A stretch of DNA of 64,000 bases from the NCBI RefSeq assembly GCF_900231165.1, contig NZ_LT960614.1:2974550-3038549 (forward strand), given 5' to 3'. The notes under the pieces are model-generated. The model ran no database searches and was not told the DNA's origin. It saw only the letters and a program-made list of their open reading frames with translations. The DNA comes from Hartmannibacter diazotrophicus (GTDB taxonomy: Bacteria > Pseudomonadota > Alphaproteobacteria > Rhizobiales > Pleomorphomonadaceae). A program made the position numbers and the translations under genes. Of this stretch, positions 43,929 to 54,036 are shown piece after piece. How positions within the stretch are numbered: the first letter of the stretch is position 1; every line of letters begins with the position of its first letter.

Positions 43929-44297
43929 ATGACCACGGAGACCGTCCGCAATCCGAACGATCGCAACCATTTCATGGTCATTCGCCCCGTCTACGAACGG
44001 ATCAGGGTCTTTGCCGGTGACACGCTGATCGCCGACACCACCAAGGCGATCGAGATTGCCGAAACGGGCAAGCACCCCTATCCGCCGATACTCTATATCC
44101 CCAAGGCCGCCCTGAAACAGGCTTTGGAGAAGGCGGACAAGACAACGCATTGCCCGCTCAAGGGCAACGCGCATTATTACCTGCTGGACGGCAAGGAAAT
44201 CGCCTGGGCCTATGACGAGCCGTTGCCGTCAGCCGAACGCATTGCCGGCTACCTCGCCTTCTGGCCGGACAAGGTGCGGATCGAGCGAGGCGACTGA
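43929..44297 (+). CDS. DUF427 domain protein
   Basis: 122-residue soluble protein. Blocks RIRVFAGDTLIADTTKAIEI, PILYIPKAALKQALEKADKT, CPLKGNAHYYLLDGKEIAWA and YDEPLPSAERIAGYLAFWPD are the DUF427 pattern. The family is small, beta-rich and uncharacterised. The ATG at 43929 has GAAGG upstream. It is convergent with the DJ-1 gene. Confidence 0.9.
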   Translation: MTTETVRNPNDRNHFMVIRPVYERIRVFAGDTLIADTTKAIEIAETGKHPYPPILYIPKAALKQALEKADKTTHCPLKGNAHYYLLDGKEIAWAYDEPLPSAERIAGYLAFWPDKVRIERGD

Positions 44298-44307
44298 ACT
44301 TCCCGCG

Positions 44308-44991
44308 CTACGACAGAGCCTCGCTCGCCAGTTCAGCGACAATAGCCTCGCGTTCGGACCGCGAAGTCGCCATTCGCGCCCGGGCCGCGGCAACGATTTC
44401 AGCCGAAGCCTGCTCCGGCGTTCCGGACGAAAACGGCGGCGCAGGCGCGTATTCCAGCGCCAGCTGGATCGTCTTTGCCTCGTCTTCACCGAGCAGTTCC
44501 GCAACGACCGAAAGACCGAAATCGATCCCCGAGGTGACACCGCCGGCCGTGATGATTGCGCCGTCGCGCACCACCCGTTCCGCAACGGGCGTCGCTCCGA
44601 AAGACGGCAGGAAGTCGAGCGCGTTCCAGTGCGTGGCCGCCCGCCTGCCCTTGAGCAGTCCCGCCGCGCCGAGCACGAGCGAGCCGGTACAGACCGAGGT
44701 GACGAACCGCGCGCCCCGCGCCTGACGGCGGATGAAATCGAGAACCGCCTCATCGCGCAGCAGCGCATTCACGCCGCCGCCACCGGGCACGCAGATGACA
44801 TCGAGCTGCGGGCAGTCCGCGAAGGTCGTGTCGGGCGTCAGCATCAGCCCCGTAGCCGAACGGATCGGCATGAGATCCTTCCAGACGAGATGCACGCTCG
44901 TTCCGGCCGCCGATGCGAAGACTTCGAACGGTCCTGTGAGATCGAGCTGCTGGACAGCGGGAAAGACGAGAAGGCCAATATGCAAGGTCAT
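44308..44991 (-). CDS. DJ-1/PfpI-family protein (isonitrile-hydratase-like)
   Basis: 227-residue glutamine-amidotransferase-like protein. The N-terminal IGLLVFPAVQQLDLTGPFEV is family typical. The nucleophilic-elbow block SVCTGSLVLGAAGLLKGRRA then THW has the reactive Cys in V-C-T-G, and ITAGGVTSGIDFGLSVVAEL follows. This layout matches isonitrile hydratases and related DJ-1 proteins rather than amidotransferases; the real substrate is unknown. It is divergent from the AraC-type gene, whose N-terminal half has the same fold. Confidence 0.88.
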   Translation of the reverse strand: MTLHIGLLVFPAVQQLDLTGPFEVFASAAGTSVHLVWKDLMPIRSATGLMLTPDTTFADCPQLDVICVPGGGGVNALLRDEAVLDFIRRQARGARFVTSVCTGSLVLGAAGLLKGRRAATHWNALDFLPSFGATPVAERVVRDGAIITAGGVTSGIDFGLSVVAELLGEDEAKTIQLALEYAPAPPFSSGTPEQASAEIVAAARARMATSRSEREAIVAELASEALS

Positions 44992-45074
44992 GTGAGGGAT
45001 CTCCGATTGACTTGGCCGAGCCTAGCAGGTCACTTTCTGGCCTGAACGCCAATTACCCCTCGGTTTGCGCCAAA

Positions 45075-46031
45075 ATGCTCCGCCGCATCGAAATCCTCAA
45101 TTTTCCCGACAGCCAGCTGCTCGATGTTGCTGGCCCCTTGCAGGTCTTCGCCTCGGCCAACGACATGCTGCGCTTGGCCGGCCAGCCGCTCGCCTATGAG
45201 GCCGTCGTGGTGAGCAAGACCGGGCAGACGAAGACATCCTCGGGTCTCGTCCTGGAGGCAGCTCGCTTGCCGCCCGTCGACGCTCCGCTCGATACGCTGA
45301 TCGTTCCCGGTGGATGGGGCATCAATGCCGCCTGCGAAGACCGCAGCCTCATCGACTGGATCGGGCAGCGCTCGAAGGCCGCGCGGCGAACGGCGTCGGT
45401 GTGCAGCGGGGCTTTCCTGCTGGCGACCGCCGGACTGCTCGACGGGCGGCGCGCCGTCACGCACTGGCAGCGCTGCGAGGAGTTCCGGCAGAGGTTTCCG
45501 AAGATACGCGTCGACCCCGACCCGATCTTCATCCGAGACGGCGACATCTGGACATCCGCGGGTGTGACCGCCGGCATCGACCTCGCTCTGTCGCTGGTCG
45601 AGGCCGATCTCGGGCACGACCTCGCACTCGCTGTTGCCCGCCAGCTTGTCGTCTTCCTGAAGCGCCCGGGCGGGCAGTCGCAGTTCAGCGCCGCCCTCAC
45701 CCTTCAGGACAATGGCGGGCGCTTCGACGACCTTCATGCCTGGATCGTCGCGAACCTCGACCGGCCCCTCTCCCTTGCCGATCTCGCGGACCGGGCCGGC
45801 ATGAGTCTCAGGAGCTTTTCGCGCCACTACCGGCAATCGACGGGCAGGACGCCCACCGAAGCCGTCGAGCAGATGCGCCTCGAAAGCGCACGCCGCCAGC
45901 TTGAGCAGGGCCGCCCGGTGGCAAGGGTCGCCGCCCGTTGCGGCTTCGGGGCGGAGGAAACCATGCGGCGCGCCTTCCAGCGCCGCTTCGGCATCAGCCC
46001 GCAGGCCTACCGAGAACGCTTTTCCGATTAG
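45075..46031 (+). CDS. GlxA-type AraC-family regulator with DJ-1 sensor domain
   Basis: 318-residue regulator. The N-terminal DJ-1/PfpI domain (about residues 1-195; RIEILNFPDSQLLDVAGPLQ, ASVCSGAFLLATAGLLDGRR) is followed by an AraC HTH pair (LADLADRAGMSLRSFSRHYR; ARVAARCGFGAEETMRRAFQ, RFGISPQAYRERF). The start at 45075 matches GlxA N-termini, though the frame is open to a TTG at 45012. Its sensor domain resembles the enzyme encoded divergently, so it probably controls that gene and perhaps recognises a related ligand. Confidence 0.9.
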   Translation: MLRRIEILNFPDSQLLDVAGPLQVFASANDMLRLAGQPLAYEAVVVSKTGQTKTSSGLVLEAARLPPVDAPLDTLIVPGGWGINAACEDRSLIDWIGQRSKAARRTASVCSGAFLLATAGLLDGRRAVTHWQRCEEFRQRFPKIRVDPDPIFIRDGDIWTSAGVTAGIDLALSLVEADLGHDLALAVARQLVVFLKRPGGQSQFSAALTLQDNGGRFDDLHAWIVANLDRPLSLADLADRAGMSLRSFSRHYRQSTGRTPTEAVEQMRLESARRQLEQGRPVARVAARCGFGAEETMRRAFQRRFGISPQAYRERFSD

Positions 46032-46070
46032 AAGCCGTTCGCCGGACCACCCCGGAGAGAACGGTCGGAC

Positions 46071-46745
46071 TCAATCCTCCGAATAGCGCTCCTCGGCCCA
46101 CGGGTCGGCGTGATTGTGATAGCCGTTCACCTCCCAGAAGCCGCGCTTGTCGGCCTCCAGGAACTCGATCGCCCGGAGCCACTTGGCGCTCTTCCAGAAA
46201 TAGAGATGCGGCACGACGAGGCGCGCCGGACCGCCATGCTCGCGCGCGATCGGCTGACCCTGCCAATGGGTGGCGATGAGCGCGTTCGGCGCGGCGAAGT
46301 CCTCAAGCGCGAGGTTGGTCGTATAGCCGTCGTAGCTGTGCAGCATCACGTGGGTGGCGCTCTCCGCCGGATCGCAGCGCATCAGCAGGTCTCGCGTCGA
46401 AACGCCTTCCCAGGTGTTGTCGTAGCGCGACCACGTCGTGACGCAGTGGATGTCGGACAGGAAGGTGCTCTGCGGCAACGCCTGGAAGTCATCCCAGGAA
46501 AGATCCAGCGGTTCGGCGACCTTGCCGAGGATCTGCAGGCGCCATGTGGAAAGCGGCACGTCAGGCTGGATGCCGAGGTCGAGGACCGGCCAGTCGCGCG
46601 TCAGGTGCTGACCCGGCGGCAGGCGCTCCGCGCCCGGCACCATCTCGCGCCCGGTCAGGAACTTCTGCTCCTTGGCCCAGCGCAGCTTGGACCGCGTCAG
46701 CTTGGTCTCGGGCGGCAGTTCGGAATTGTGCGAATCGTCTGGCAT
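46071..46745 (-). CDS. Sulfite-oxidase-like molybdenum-cofactor protein
   Basis: 224-residue soluble Moco domain protein. The family Cys ligand is in SDIHCVTTWSRYDNTWEG, with Moco-contacting blocks HVMLHSYDGYTTNLALEDF, THWQGQPIAREHGGPARLVV and PHLYFWKSAKWLRAIEFL. No heme domain, signal peptide or membrane subunit gene is present. This resembles the single-domain YedY-like or sulfite-oxidase-like proteins of unknown substrate. The start at 46745 (MPDDSHNSEL) is preferred; the frame continues to 46847 but would be atypical. Confidence 0.9.
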   Translation of the reverse strand: MPDDSHNSELPPETKLTRSKLRWAKEQKFLTGREMVPGAERLPPGQHLTRDWPVLDLGIQPDVPLSTWRLQILGKVAEPLDLSWDDFQALPQSTFLSDIHCVTTWSRYDNTWEGVSTRDLLMRCDPAESATHVMLHSYDGYTTNLALEDFAAPNALIATHWQGQPIAREHGGPARLVVPHLYFWKSAKWLRAIEFLEADKRGFWEVNGYHNHADPWAEERYSED

Positions 46746-46870
46746 CACAAAACCTTCGTTCAACGGTGTGGCGTTTGTTTGAGGATCAAAATTAACGAAA
46801 CATTCATACAAATAGCACCTGAAATTAATCTTCGCACTGTTACCCATTAGTCAGCTTTTCTCGGGGGTAC

Positions 46871-48562
46871 ATGATGCGAAGACTTCTACCCAAAGGTCTC
46901 TCTGCCAAATTCCAGGCCATCCTGCTGTTGACCGTCATCGGCTTTCTCGGATTGGCCGCATGGTCGGCGGTCTCGTTGAAGCAGGAATTGATTCAGTTCA
47001 AGAAGTCCGAGATCCGGTCCATCGTCACGGCTGTCGCCACGATCGCGGCCGGCGAACAGGCGAAGGTTGACAAGGGCGAGATCGATCTTGCGACCGCGAA
47101 GGCCAACACGCTCTCGGCAATCAGGTCGCTTCGCTATAATGGCAAAGACTACGTTTTCGTCTACGACTTTGATTACAAGGGCATTCTTAATCCGGTGAAG
47201 CCGGAAAACGATGGCAAGAACCTGCGCGACATGACCGACTCCAACGGCAAGCACCATGTTCAGGAGATGGTCGATATCGCGAGGACAGACGGCTCCGGCT
47301 TTGTCGAATATGGTTGGATCAATCCCAAGGACAATGCCGGTTATACGAAAATGTCATTCGTCCAGGGCTTCAAGCCGTGGGGCTGGATGTTCGGATCCGG
47401 CGTCCTGATGGACGATGTCGACGCCCGATTCATGTCGGCGATGGAGAAGAGCCTCGGCATCACCGCGCTGATCATCGTGATCCTGTCGACCATCCTGATT
47501 GTCGTGGTGCGAAGCGTCGTGAAGCCGATCACGAGCATGACCGGCACAGTGATGAAGATCGCCAGCAACGATCTGGAGTCGGAAATTCCTTCCACCGACC
47601 GTCAGGATGAAATCGGCGATATCGCCCGCTCGATCGAAACGCTGCGCAACAATACGCTTGAGCGCCTGAAACTGGAAAAGCGCCAGTCGGAGGAAGAGCG
47701 CGCGCGCAACCGCCGTCAGATGGAAATCGAGGCGATCCTGAGCGACTTCCAGAATGAGGCGACTTCCGCCATCAACCGCGTCAGCGAGACAATGCAGGGC
47801 ATGCTGACGACCGCAAAGGCGGTGGACGCAGCCTCCCGCCGCACGGCCGACAACGCCGCCACCGTCACCAGCGCCTCCAACGACGCCGCCGACAACGTCG
47901 GCGCGGTGGCAAGCGCAGCCGAGGAACTCGCCTCGTCCATTGGCGAGATCACCAACCAGATTTCGCGGACGACGGAGGTCGTGGAACAGGCCGCTCGCTC
48001 GACCAAGGACGCCAACGACATGGTCGACGGCCTCGCCCAGGCGGCAAGCAAGATCGGCGAAGTGGTCACGCTCATTCAGGCGATTGCCGAGCAGACAAAC
48101 CTCCTTGCGCTCAACGCGACGATCGAGGCGGCACGGGCCGGCGAAGCCGGCAAGGGATTTGCCGTGGTGGCCTCCGAGGTCAAGAATCTGGCGGCGCAGA
48201 CGGCGCGCGCCACGGAGGAGATCGCCGCGCAGGTGACAGGCATCCAGTCCTCCACCAGCGACGCCGTCCGCGCCATCCAGTCGATCACCACGACGATGGC
48301 GGACGTCAACCGCTACACTGGCGCAATTGCCGCCGCCGTCGAGCAGCAGGGCGCGGCGACATCGGAAATCAGTCGCAACATCGCCATGGCCTCCGACGGA
48401 ACGCGGGTCGTGAGCGAGAACGCCAGCGAAGTGTCCGGCGCGGCCGACGAGACCATCCGCTCGGCCGAAAGCGTGGCGACCGCGTCACGCGCAGTCGCCG
48501 AACAGTCCGACGGCCTGCGCGACAGCATCGACACCTTCCTGCGCAAGGTTGCCGCCGCGTGA
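46871..48562 (+). CDS. Methyl-accepting chemotaxis protein with Cache domain
   Basis: 563-residue transmembrane chemoreceptor. TM1 is [20 protein letters not shown]; the periplasmic sCache_2 sensor (about residues 45-195) contains [19 protein letters not shown] and [20 protein letters not shown]2 is about 197-215. HAMP follows ([20 protein letters not shown]), then the signalling domain, with the hairpin tip [20 protein letters not shown] then [16 protein letters not shown]. This sensor type often binds small organic acids. It begins at one of two adjacent ATGs (46871/46874). Confidence 0.95.
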   Translation: MMRRLLPKGLSAKFQAILLLTVIGFLGLAAWSAVSLKQELIQFKKSEIRSIVTAVATIAAGEQAKVDKGEIDLATAKANTLSAIRSLRYNGKDYVFVYDFDYKGILNPVKPENDGKNLRDMTDSNGKHHVQEMVDIARTDGSGFVEYGWINPKDNAGYTKMSFVQGFKPWGWMFGSGVLMDDVDARFMSAMEKSLGITALIIVILSTILIVVVRSVVKPITSMTGTVMKIASNDLESEIPSTDRQDEIGDIARSIETLRNNTLERLKLEKRQSEEERARNRRQMEIEAILSDFQNEATSAINRVSETMQGMLTTAKAVDAASRRTADNAATVTSASNDAADNVGAVASAAEELASSIGEITNQISRTTEVVEQAARSTKDANDMVDGLAQAASKIGEVVTLIQAIAEQTNLLALNATIEAARAGEAGKGFAVVASEVKNLAAQTARATEEIAAQVTGIQSSTSDAVRAIQSITTTMADVNRYTGAIAAAVEQQGAATSEISRNIAMASDGTRVVSENASEVSGAADETIRSAESVATASRAVAEQSDGLRDSIDTFLRKVAAA

Positions 48563-48846
48563 TCTGACGGCACGTCAGGCAAAGTTCCATGAACCGGGCG
48601 GCGACGGAAACGTGGCCGCCCGCTCTCGTTTCAAGGCCGGGCCGACGGTCGGGATTTCACTTGCAAGCAAGGCCAGCACCAACGCCCGGCTTTCCCTTCG
48701 CGTCTTCAGGGAAAACAGACCGTCCTTGCCGCCCTTTACCAACTGGATCATACTTGCACCGCAAGCCCCGCGACATTGCCGCTCGGGGCCAAGAAGAGCG
48801 CGGCCCAATCAGGTACTGCGTCGTGACCGCGCCGGAAAGGTGCGAA

Positions 48847-49140
48847 ATGACCACCTATATCGTGATGCTCAACTGGACGGAGCAAGGCATCAAGCATGTG
48901 ACGGACTCGCCGAAGCGTCTCGATGCCGCCAAGGAGCAACTCGCCGCCATGGGCGGTCGCTTCAAGGAGTTCTACCTCACCATGGGCGAATACGACATGG
49001 TCAGCGTCGTCGAGGCGCCGGACGACGCTGTCCTTGCCCGCTTCATCATGATGCTCGGCCGCCAGGGCTTTGTGCGCAGCAAGACGTTGAAAGCCTTTCC
49101 GGAAGCGGCCTACCGCGAGATCGTCCACACCCTGGAATGA
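48847..49140 (+). CDS. GYD domain protein
   Basis: 97-residue small protein. The layout TYIVMLNWTEQGIKHVTDSP, MGEYDMVSVVEAPDDAVLAR and LGRQGFVRSKTLKAFPEAAY corresponds to the GYD family (named after a GEYD/GxYD motif), a ferredoxin-like fold of unknown role. The ATG at 48847 follows AAAGG. The 284 bp upstream (48563-48846) show no further gene; the frame there reads as arginine/proline-rich noise. It is convergent with the LLM flavin enzyme gene. Confidence 0.88.
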   Translation: MTTYIVMLNWTEQGIKHVTDSPKRLDAAKEQLAAMGGRFKEFYLTMGEYDMVSVVEAPDDAVLARFIMMLGRQGFVRSKTLKAFPEAAYREIVHTLE

Positions 49141-49162
49141 CGAGCGAGATGATCTGCAACGT

Positions 49163-50185
49163 CTATTGCGCCGCCGTCGCGTCGGCGGACCGGCCTTCCG
49201 TGACGCTCGGCCAGACCTCTGCGAGAAGTTCGTAGGATTTCAGCCGGCTACCGTGGTCGTATATGTGTGCGGCAACCATCACCTCGTCGACGCCGGTCTC
49301 GTCGAGGAACCTTTGCAGCTTCTCGCGGATCGTCGCCGGCGAACCGACGAAGGCATAGCTGAGCATGCGTGAGACATGCACCTTTTCGATGGGCGACCAG
49401 TAGCTCTCGATGTCGTCGATCGGCGGCAGCATGCGCCCGCGCGTGCCGCGCACGAGGTTGGTGAAGCTCTGCTGCGCGCTGGTGAAGAGGCGCTTGGCTT
49501 CTTCGTCGGTCTCCGCCGCGACCACGTTGATGCCGGCCATGGCATAGGACCGTGCCAGCTGCTCCGACGGTTCGAAGCCGGAGCGGTAGAGCTTCAGCGC
49601 GTCGATCAGCGCCTCGGGCGCGAAATGCGAGGCAAAGGCGTAGGGCAGCCCCAGCATGGACGCCAGTTGCGCGCCGAAGAGGCTGGAGCCGAGAATCCAC
49701 AGCGGCACGTTGAGCCCTGCCCCCGGCACCGCCTGGACGATCTGGTTCGGCCCGGCTTCCGCAAAAAGCGCCTGAAGCTCCTGAACGTCGCGCGGAAACG
49801 TGTCGGCGGCCTCCGGCGAGCGGCGCAGCGCGCGCAGCGTCGTCATGTCGGTGCCCGGCGCACGGCCGAGTCCGAGGTCGATGCGTCCGGGATAGAGCGA
49901 TTCCAGCGTTCCGAACTGCTCGGCGATCACCAGCGGCGAGTGGTTCGGCAGCATGATGCCCCCTGCCCCGACACGGATCGTCTTCGTGCCGCCCGCGACA
50001 TGGCCGATGGCCACCGCCGTCGCCGCACTGGCGATGCCGATCATGTTGTGGTGCTCGGCGAGCCAGAAGCGATTGTAGCCCCAGTCCTCCGCATGTCGCG
50101 CGAGGTCGAGCGAATTCATCAAAGCGTCGCGCGGCGTCAAGCCTTCGGGGACGGGAGCAAGATCGAGGATGGAGAGTTTTGCCAT
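49163..50185 (-). CDS. LLM-class flavin-dependent oxidoreductase (luciferase-like)
   Basis: 340-residue FMN-dependent enzyme of the bacterial luciferase-like superfamily. Family blocks are [60 protein letters not shown] and [20 protein letters not shown]. These proteins act as monooxygenases or reductases supplied with reduced flavin, and the substrate is not evident. The ATG at 50185 ([12 protein letters not shown]) is the family start; four additional codons are possible. Confidence 0.92.
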   Translation of the reverse strand: MAKLSILDLAPVPEGLTPRDALMNSLDLARHAEDWGYNRFWLAEHHNMIGIASAATAVAIGHVAGGTKTIRVGAGGIMLPNHSPLVIAEQFGTLESLYPGRIDLGLGRAPGTDMTTLRALRRSPEAADTFPRDVQELQALFAEAGPNQIVQAVPGAGLNVPLWILGSSLFGAQLASMLGLPYAFASHFAPEALIDALKLYRSGFEPSEQLARSYAMAGINVVAAETDEEAKRLFTSAQQSFTNLVRGTRGRMLPPIDDIESYWSPIEKVHVSRMLSYAFVGSPATIREKLQRFLDETGVDEVMVAAHIYDHGSRLKSYELLAEVWPSVTEGRSADATAAQ

Positions 50186-50294
50186 GACGCCTCGCAAGGG
50201 TTCGGAGGGGCGAGACTGTCAGGTATGGACAGGAGGTGGGAATTCAAGAGCCGGGATCTGAGAAGATAATCGGCATTGCCAATGCAGGAACCTC

Positions 50295-50327
50295 CCATCG
50301 TCATTCCCGCGAAAGCGGGAACCCAAT
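50295..50327 (+). repeat. REP-like palindromic repeat, left copy
   Basis: A 33-bp unit containing the internal hairpin TTCCCGCGAAAGCGGGAA. Its exact reverse complement occurs at 50409-50441. Confidence 0.9.
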
Positions 50328-50408
50328 GGCCACGCGGCACGTGAACGAGCCAGGAAGGTCGCGGCGACGCTTCTGGAAAAATCCGCCGGCATTCAGTTTG
50401 GTAACATG

Positions 50409-50441
50409 ATTGGGTTCCCGCTTTCGCGGGAATGACGATGG
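50409..50441 (-). repeat. REP-like palindromic repeat, right inverted copy
   Basis: Perfect 33/33 reverse complement of 50295-50327, separated by 81 bp, with the same internal hairpin. The 'CGTCATTCCCGCGAAAGCGGGAA' type of element is widespread in proteobacterial intergenic DNA and is typically a REP/RAYT-related unit; no RAYT gene is in the window. Confidence 0.9.
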
Positions 50442-50515
50442 AGAGGCAGGCAAACATACGGTCGCAGCCGCGCACAGCAGCAGTCACCCCGCGATGTTGG
50501 CGGTCTCCCTCCCCC

Positions 50516-51928
50516 TCAATCTTCCTTGTCGAAGGGGTTCTTCCCGCTGCTCTTCATATGCAGGCGGATCGGCACGCCGGGCATCTCGAAGGTTTCGCGC
50601 AGGCCGTTGATGAGATAGCGCCGATAGGATTCCGGAACCGCATCCGGCCGCGTGCAGAAGACGACGAAATGCGGCGGACGGGCCTTGGCTTGGGTGATAT
50701 AGCGCAGCTTCAGCCGGCGGCCGGCGACGGCGGGCGGCGGATGATGCTCGATCACGCCGGAGAACCAGCGATTGAGCCGTCCGGTCGAGATGCGGATGTT
50801 CCAGAGGTCATAGGCTTTGAGGCAGGCATCCATGAGCCGGCTCGTGCCCTCGCCCGTGAGGCCGGAGAGCGTGACGAGCGGCACGCCCTTCACCTGCGGC
50901 AGCAGCCTGTCGGCCTCCTCGCGCAACTCCCGGAACTTGGCGCCGCGATCCTCGATGAGGTCCCACTTGTTGAGGCCGATCACCAGCGACCGCCCCTCGC
51001 GGATGATGAGGTCGGTGATCTGCAGGTCCTGCTTCTCGAAGGGGATCGTCGCATCGAGCAGCACGACCACGACCTCGGCGAATTTCACAGCGCGCAGACC
51101 GTCTGCAACGGAGAGCTTTTCCAGCTTTTCCTGCACCCGCGCCTTGCGCCGCATGCCGGCCGTGTCGAAGAGCTTGATCTCGCGGCCCTTCCACTCCCAG
51201 TCGACGGAAATGGAATCGCGCGTGATGCCCGCTTCCGGGCCGACAAGAAGACGTTCCTTGCCGATCAGCTGGTTGATCAGCGTCGACTTGCCCGCATTCG
51301 GCCGTCCGACGATCGCAACGCGCAAGGGGCGAAGCGGATCGTCTTCGATCGCGTTGCCCTCCTCGTCGAGATCGATGCCCGTGATGGCCTCGTCGAACGC
51401 GTCCTCCTCGTCGGGCATGTCCTTGCCGACGGTCGCCAGCTTGTCGCGCAGCGCTTCGTAAAGGTCCGACGTGCCCTCGCCATGTTCGGCGGACAGCGCG
51501 ATCGGATCGCCAAGCCCCAGCGCATAGGAATCCAGCAACCCGCCCTCGCCCGCCTTGCCCTCCGCCTTGTTGGCGACGAGGATGACCGGCCGCTCGCACT
51601 TGCGGATGAACTCGGCAAAATGCTCGTCCAGCGGCAGCACACCGGCGCGGGCGTCAATCAGGAACAGAACGACGTCGCATTCGCGGATCGCTGCCTCCGA
51701 CATTGCGCGCATGCGGCCCGCAAGGCTCGTTGGATCGGCATCCTCAAGACCTGCCGTATCCATGATCTGGAACTTGAGGTCGCCAAGCCTGGCGTCGCCC
51801 ATGCGCCGGTCGCGCGTGACGCCCGGCGTGTCGTCGACCAGCGCCAGCTTCTTGCCGACGAGCCGGTTAAAAAGGGTCGACTTGCCCACATTGGGCCGAC
51901 CGACAATAGCGACGACGGGTAAGGACAT
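50516..51928 (-). CDS. der: Ribosome biogenesis GTPase Der
   Basis: 470-residue protein with two tandem G domains, needed for 50S subunit maturation. G1 motifs are [20 protein letters not shown] (residues 10 onward) and [20 protein letters not shown] in the second domain; NKAE and NKWD are the G4 motifs, DTAG the G3 motifs. The C-terminal KH-like domain is present with the end KNPFDKED. It follows bamB and the YfgM-like gene on the same strand, the usual YfgM-BamB-Der order. Confidence 0.98.
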   Translation of the reverse strand: MSLPVVAIVGRPNVGKSTLFNRLVGKKLALVDDTPGVTRDRRMGDARLGDLKFQIMDTAGLEDADPTSLAGRMRAMSEAAIRECDVVLFLIDARAGVLPLDEHFAEFIRKCERPVILVANKAEGKAGEGGLLDSYALGLGDPIALSAEHGEGTSDLYEALRDKLATVGKDMPDEEDAFDEAITGIDLDEEGNAIEDDPLRPLRVAIVGRPNAGKSTLINQLIGKERLLVGPEAGITRDSISVDWEWKGREIKLFDTAGMRRKARVQEKLEKLSVADGLRAVKFAEVVVVLLDATIPFEKQDLQITDLIIREGRSLVIGLNKWDLIEDRGAKFRELREEADRLLPQVKGVPLVTLSGLTGEGTSRLMDACLKAYDLWNIRISTGRLNRWFSGVIEHHPPPAVAGRRLKLRYITQAKARPPHFVVFCTRPDAVPESYRRYLINGLRETFEMPGVPIRLHMKSSGKNPFDKED

Positions 51929-51952
51929 GGTTTTGTGGGTTTCTAAATGGGG

Positions 51953-53332
51953 TTAGCGCAGGGCGATCAGATTGCCCTGACCGCCGAGAATGAGCATCGT
52001 GCCACCGCTTGCGATCGGCGGCAGAACGCCCTCGACATTGAGTTTGCTGGTCTGTTCCAGAGTGCCTGTCGCCGCATCGACCCGCGCCAGCCGCCCGTGG
52101 ACCGAGACGAGCCAGAGCTTGCCGTTGCCGAGCAGCGGTCCTGCCCAGGTGGTGCGCTTGGCATCGGGGTTCTTCGGCAGTTGCGTCGCCCAGAGGATCG
52201 TGCCTTTCGAGCGGTCGAAAGCAACGGCCCGCCCGTCGAGATCGACGATGAAGACCGACGAGCCGGAGACAACCGGTGTGTGGGCGCTGCCAATCGGCTG
52301 CGACCAGATCTGTTCGCCATTCTGGGCCTTGGCCGCGATCGTGCGCCCGCCGATGCCGGTGGCAAACAGGACGCCGTTGTCGACCACCGGGCTCGCCGAA
52401 GCGTCGCCAAGCCCCGCGACGGCGAGGCTGCGGCTACCGCCGGAGACCGACACCGACCATTTCTGGGATCCATCGGCGATGGAGAGCGCGGCGATGTCGC
52501 CCGTCGACGTCGGAACGATCACGGTGTCGCCGACGACCGCCGGACTGGCCGTCGCCAGCAGGCTTGCAGCAGCCGAATTGGTCTCGACCGTCCAGAGCAC
52601 CGAACCGGCGGCGGCATCGATCGCGATAACCGAATTGGTCCGGGTGACAACGAAGACCTTGCCGCCCGAAACCGCTGGCGCCGAGCGTGCCGGTGCGTCG
52701 AGCTTGGCCGTCCAGACGCGCGCGCCGGAGCCTGCATCAAGGCCGACCACTTCGCCGTAGCCGGTCGAGACGAAGACCCGTCCGCCCGTCGCCGCGACGC
52801 CGCCGCCGTTCACGGTGTCGCCCTCTTCCTTCGGCCGAATGTTGGCGCTCCAGACCCGCCCGCCGGAGGAGAGGTTGATCGCCGTCACGTTGCCGGTCGG
52901 ATCGTAGGTGAAGACCGTGCCGCCCGAGACGACGGGCCGCGCCGAAACGCGCTGGTCCGCACCATAAAAGCCATAGGCGCCGCCGCTTTCGCCGGTCTGC
53001 CCGGCCTTCACGCTCCAGGCGAGCCTACCGCTGCCCGAATAGGCGATGTTGCCCGGATCGTTGGCGGCCGTGCCGCCCGACTGGGGCCAGTCGCCGATGT
53101 CGCGCGCAGCGCCATAGGACGCCGTCGTGTTGGCGACCTCAGGCAGCGCGCCGTCCGCTCGGAGCGAACGGCGTTCGCCCTGCAGAAGCTTCTCGTCGCC
53201 CTTGAAGGGATTGAGTTCCGACAGGCTGTCGATCCCGCTGGTACAGCCGGCAAGCGAACCGGCAACAAGCGCAAGAGCAACCGAATTGAAAACCGCGACA
53301 CGCAAGCTGCGGGATTGACGCCGATCGCTCAT
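51953..53332 (-). CDS. bamB: BamB-like outer-membrane assembly lipoprotein
   Basis: 459-residue PQQ-like beta-propeller lipoprotein of the BAM complex, which inserts beta-barrel proteins into the outer membrane. The signal peptide ends in the lipobox LAGCTSG near residues 28-34. Several WD/PQQ-like blades end with motifs such as GRVWSANIRPKEEGDT, GSGARVWTAKLDAP, DAAAGSVLWTVETNSA and RSKGTILWATQLPK. The start ATG overlaps the upstream YfgM-like gene stop by 4 bp. Confidence 0.93.
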   Translation of the reverse strand: MSDRRQSRSLRVAVFNSVALALVAGSLAGCTSGIDSLSELNPFKGDEKLLQGERRSLRADGALPEVANTTASYGAARDIGDWPQSGGTAANDPGNIAYSGSGRLAWSVKAGQTGESGGAYGFYGADQRVSARPVVSGGTVFTYDPTGNVTAINLSSGGRVWSANIRPKEEGDTVNGGGVAATGGRVFVSTGYGEVVGLDAGSGARVWTAKLDAPARSAPAVSGGKVFVVTRTNSVIAIDAAAGSVLWTVETNSAAASLLATASPAVVGDTVIVPTSTGDIAALSIADGSQKWSVSVSGGSRSLAVAGLGDASASPVVDNGVLFATGIGGRTIAAKAQNGEQIWSQPIGSAHTPVVSGSSVFIVDLDGRAVAFDRSKGTILWATQLPKNPDAKRTTWAGPLLGNGKLWLVSVHGRLARVDAATGTLEQTSKLNVEGVLPPIASGGTMLILGGQGNLIALR

Positions 53333-54036
53333 GTACCAGACCCTTCCTTCTTCTCGCCGTTCCCGCCTGCCGCGTCGGGTTTCGGCCCGATCTTGCCGGT
53401 CACCAGTTCCATCAGGATCTGCGCGCGCGATTCCACGTCCTGCGGAACGGACATTTCATGCGTGATGGCCTCCAGGGCCGTCCGCGCGTCTTCCCACTTC
53501 TGCACCTTGATGGCCGAGATCGCCTTGAGTTCCTCGGCATACGGTTTCCAGGGGTTGCCGTCCGTCGTCAGCGACGCGACGCGCTTGGAAAACGTGTCAT
53601 AGTCCTCGCTGTCGACGGCGATCATCGCCGCGCGGTAGCGGGCGAGATCCTTGAGTTCGGCAGAAAGCGAGCGGTCGTCCGCAAGAGCCTGCCAGGCCTT
53701 GAGGGCTCCCTCCTCGTCGCCACTCGCCATCGTCTCGGCGGCGGCGCGGAAGCGGGCCAGCGTCGTGTAGCCGGAAGGCCCCTTGGCGGCGACGGCATCG
53801 AGCGCCGCAATGGCGGCCTTGTGGTCGCCCTCGTTCGCCTTGGCGACGGCGGCGATATAGTCGACGGCGGTCGCGTCGGCCTGCTCTTTCTCGTAGTAGA
53901 GCCAGGCACGCCAGCCGGCGGTCGCCAGCACGATCAGCACCGCAAGCGCGATCACATAAAGGCCGTAGCGCGCCCAGAGCCGGTTGAGCCGGTCGCGGCG
54001 GAGATCTTCGGAAACTTCGTTAAAGAGATCGACCAT
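53329..54036 (-). CDS. YfgM-like TPR membrane-anchored protein
   Basis: 235-residue protein with one N-terminal transmembrane helix (YGLYVIALAVLIVLATAGWR, about residues 24-43) and a TPR_21-type helical periplasmic domain. YfgM works with PpiD at the Sec translocon. The N-terminus MVDLFNEVSEDLRRDRLNRL is family typical. The C-terminal tail is charged and low-complexity (EKKEGSGT). It overlaps bamB by 4 bp, so translation is coupled. Confidence 0.9.
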   Translation of the reverse strand: MVDLFNEVSEDLRRDRLNRLWARYGLYVIALAVLIVLATAGWRAWLYYEKEQADATAVDYIAAVAKANEGDHKAAIAALDAVAAKGPSGYTTLARFRAAAETMASGDEEGALKAWQALADDRSLSAELKDLARYRAAMIAVDSEDYDTFSKRVASLTTDGNPWKPYAEELKAISAIKVQKWEDARTALEAITHEMSVPQDVESRAQILMELVTGKIGPKPDAAGGNGEKKEGSGT

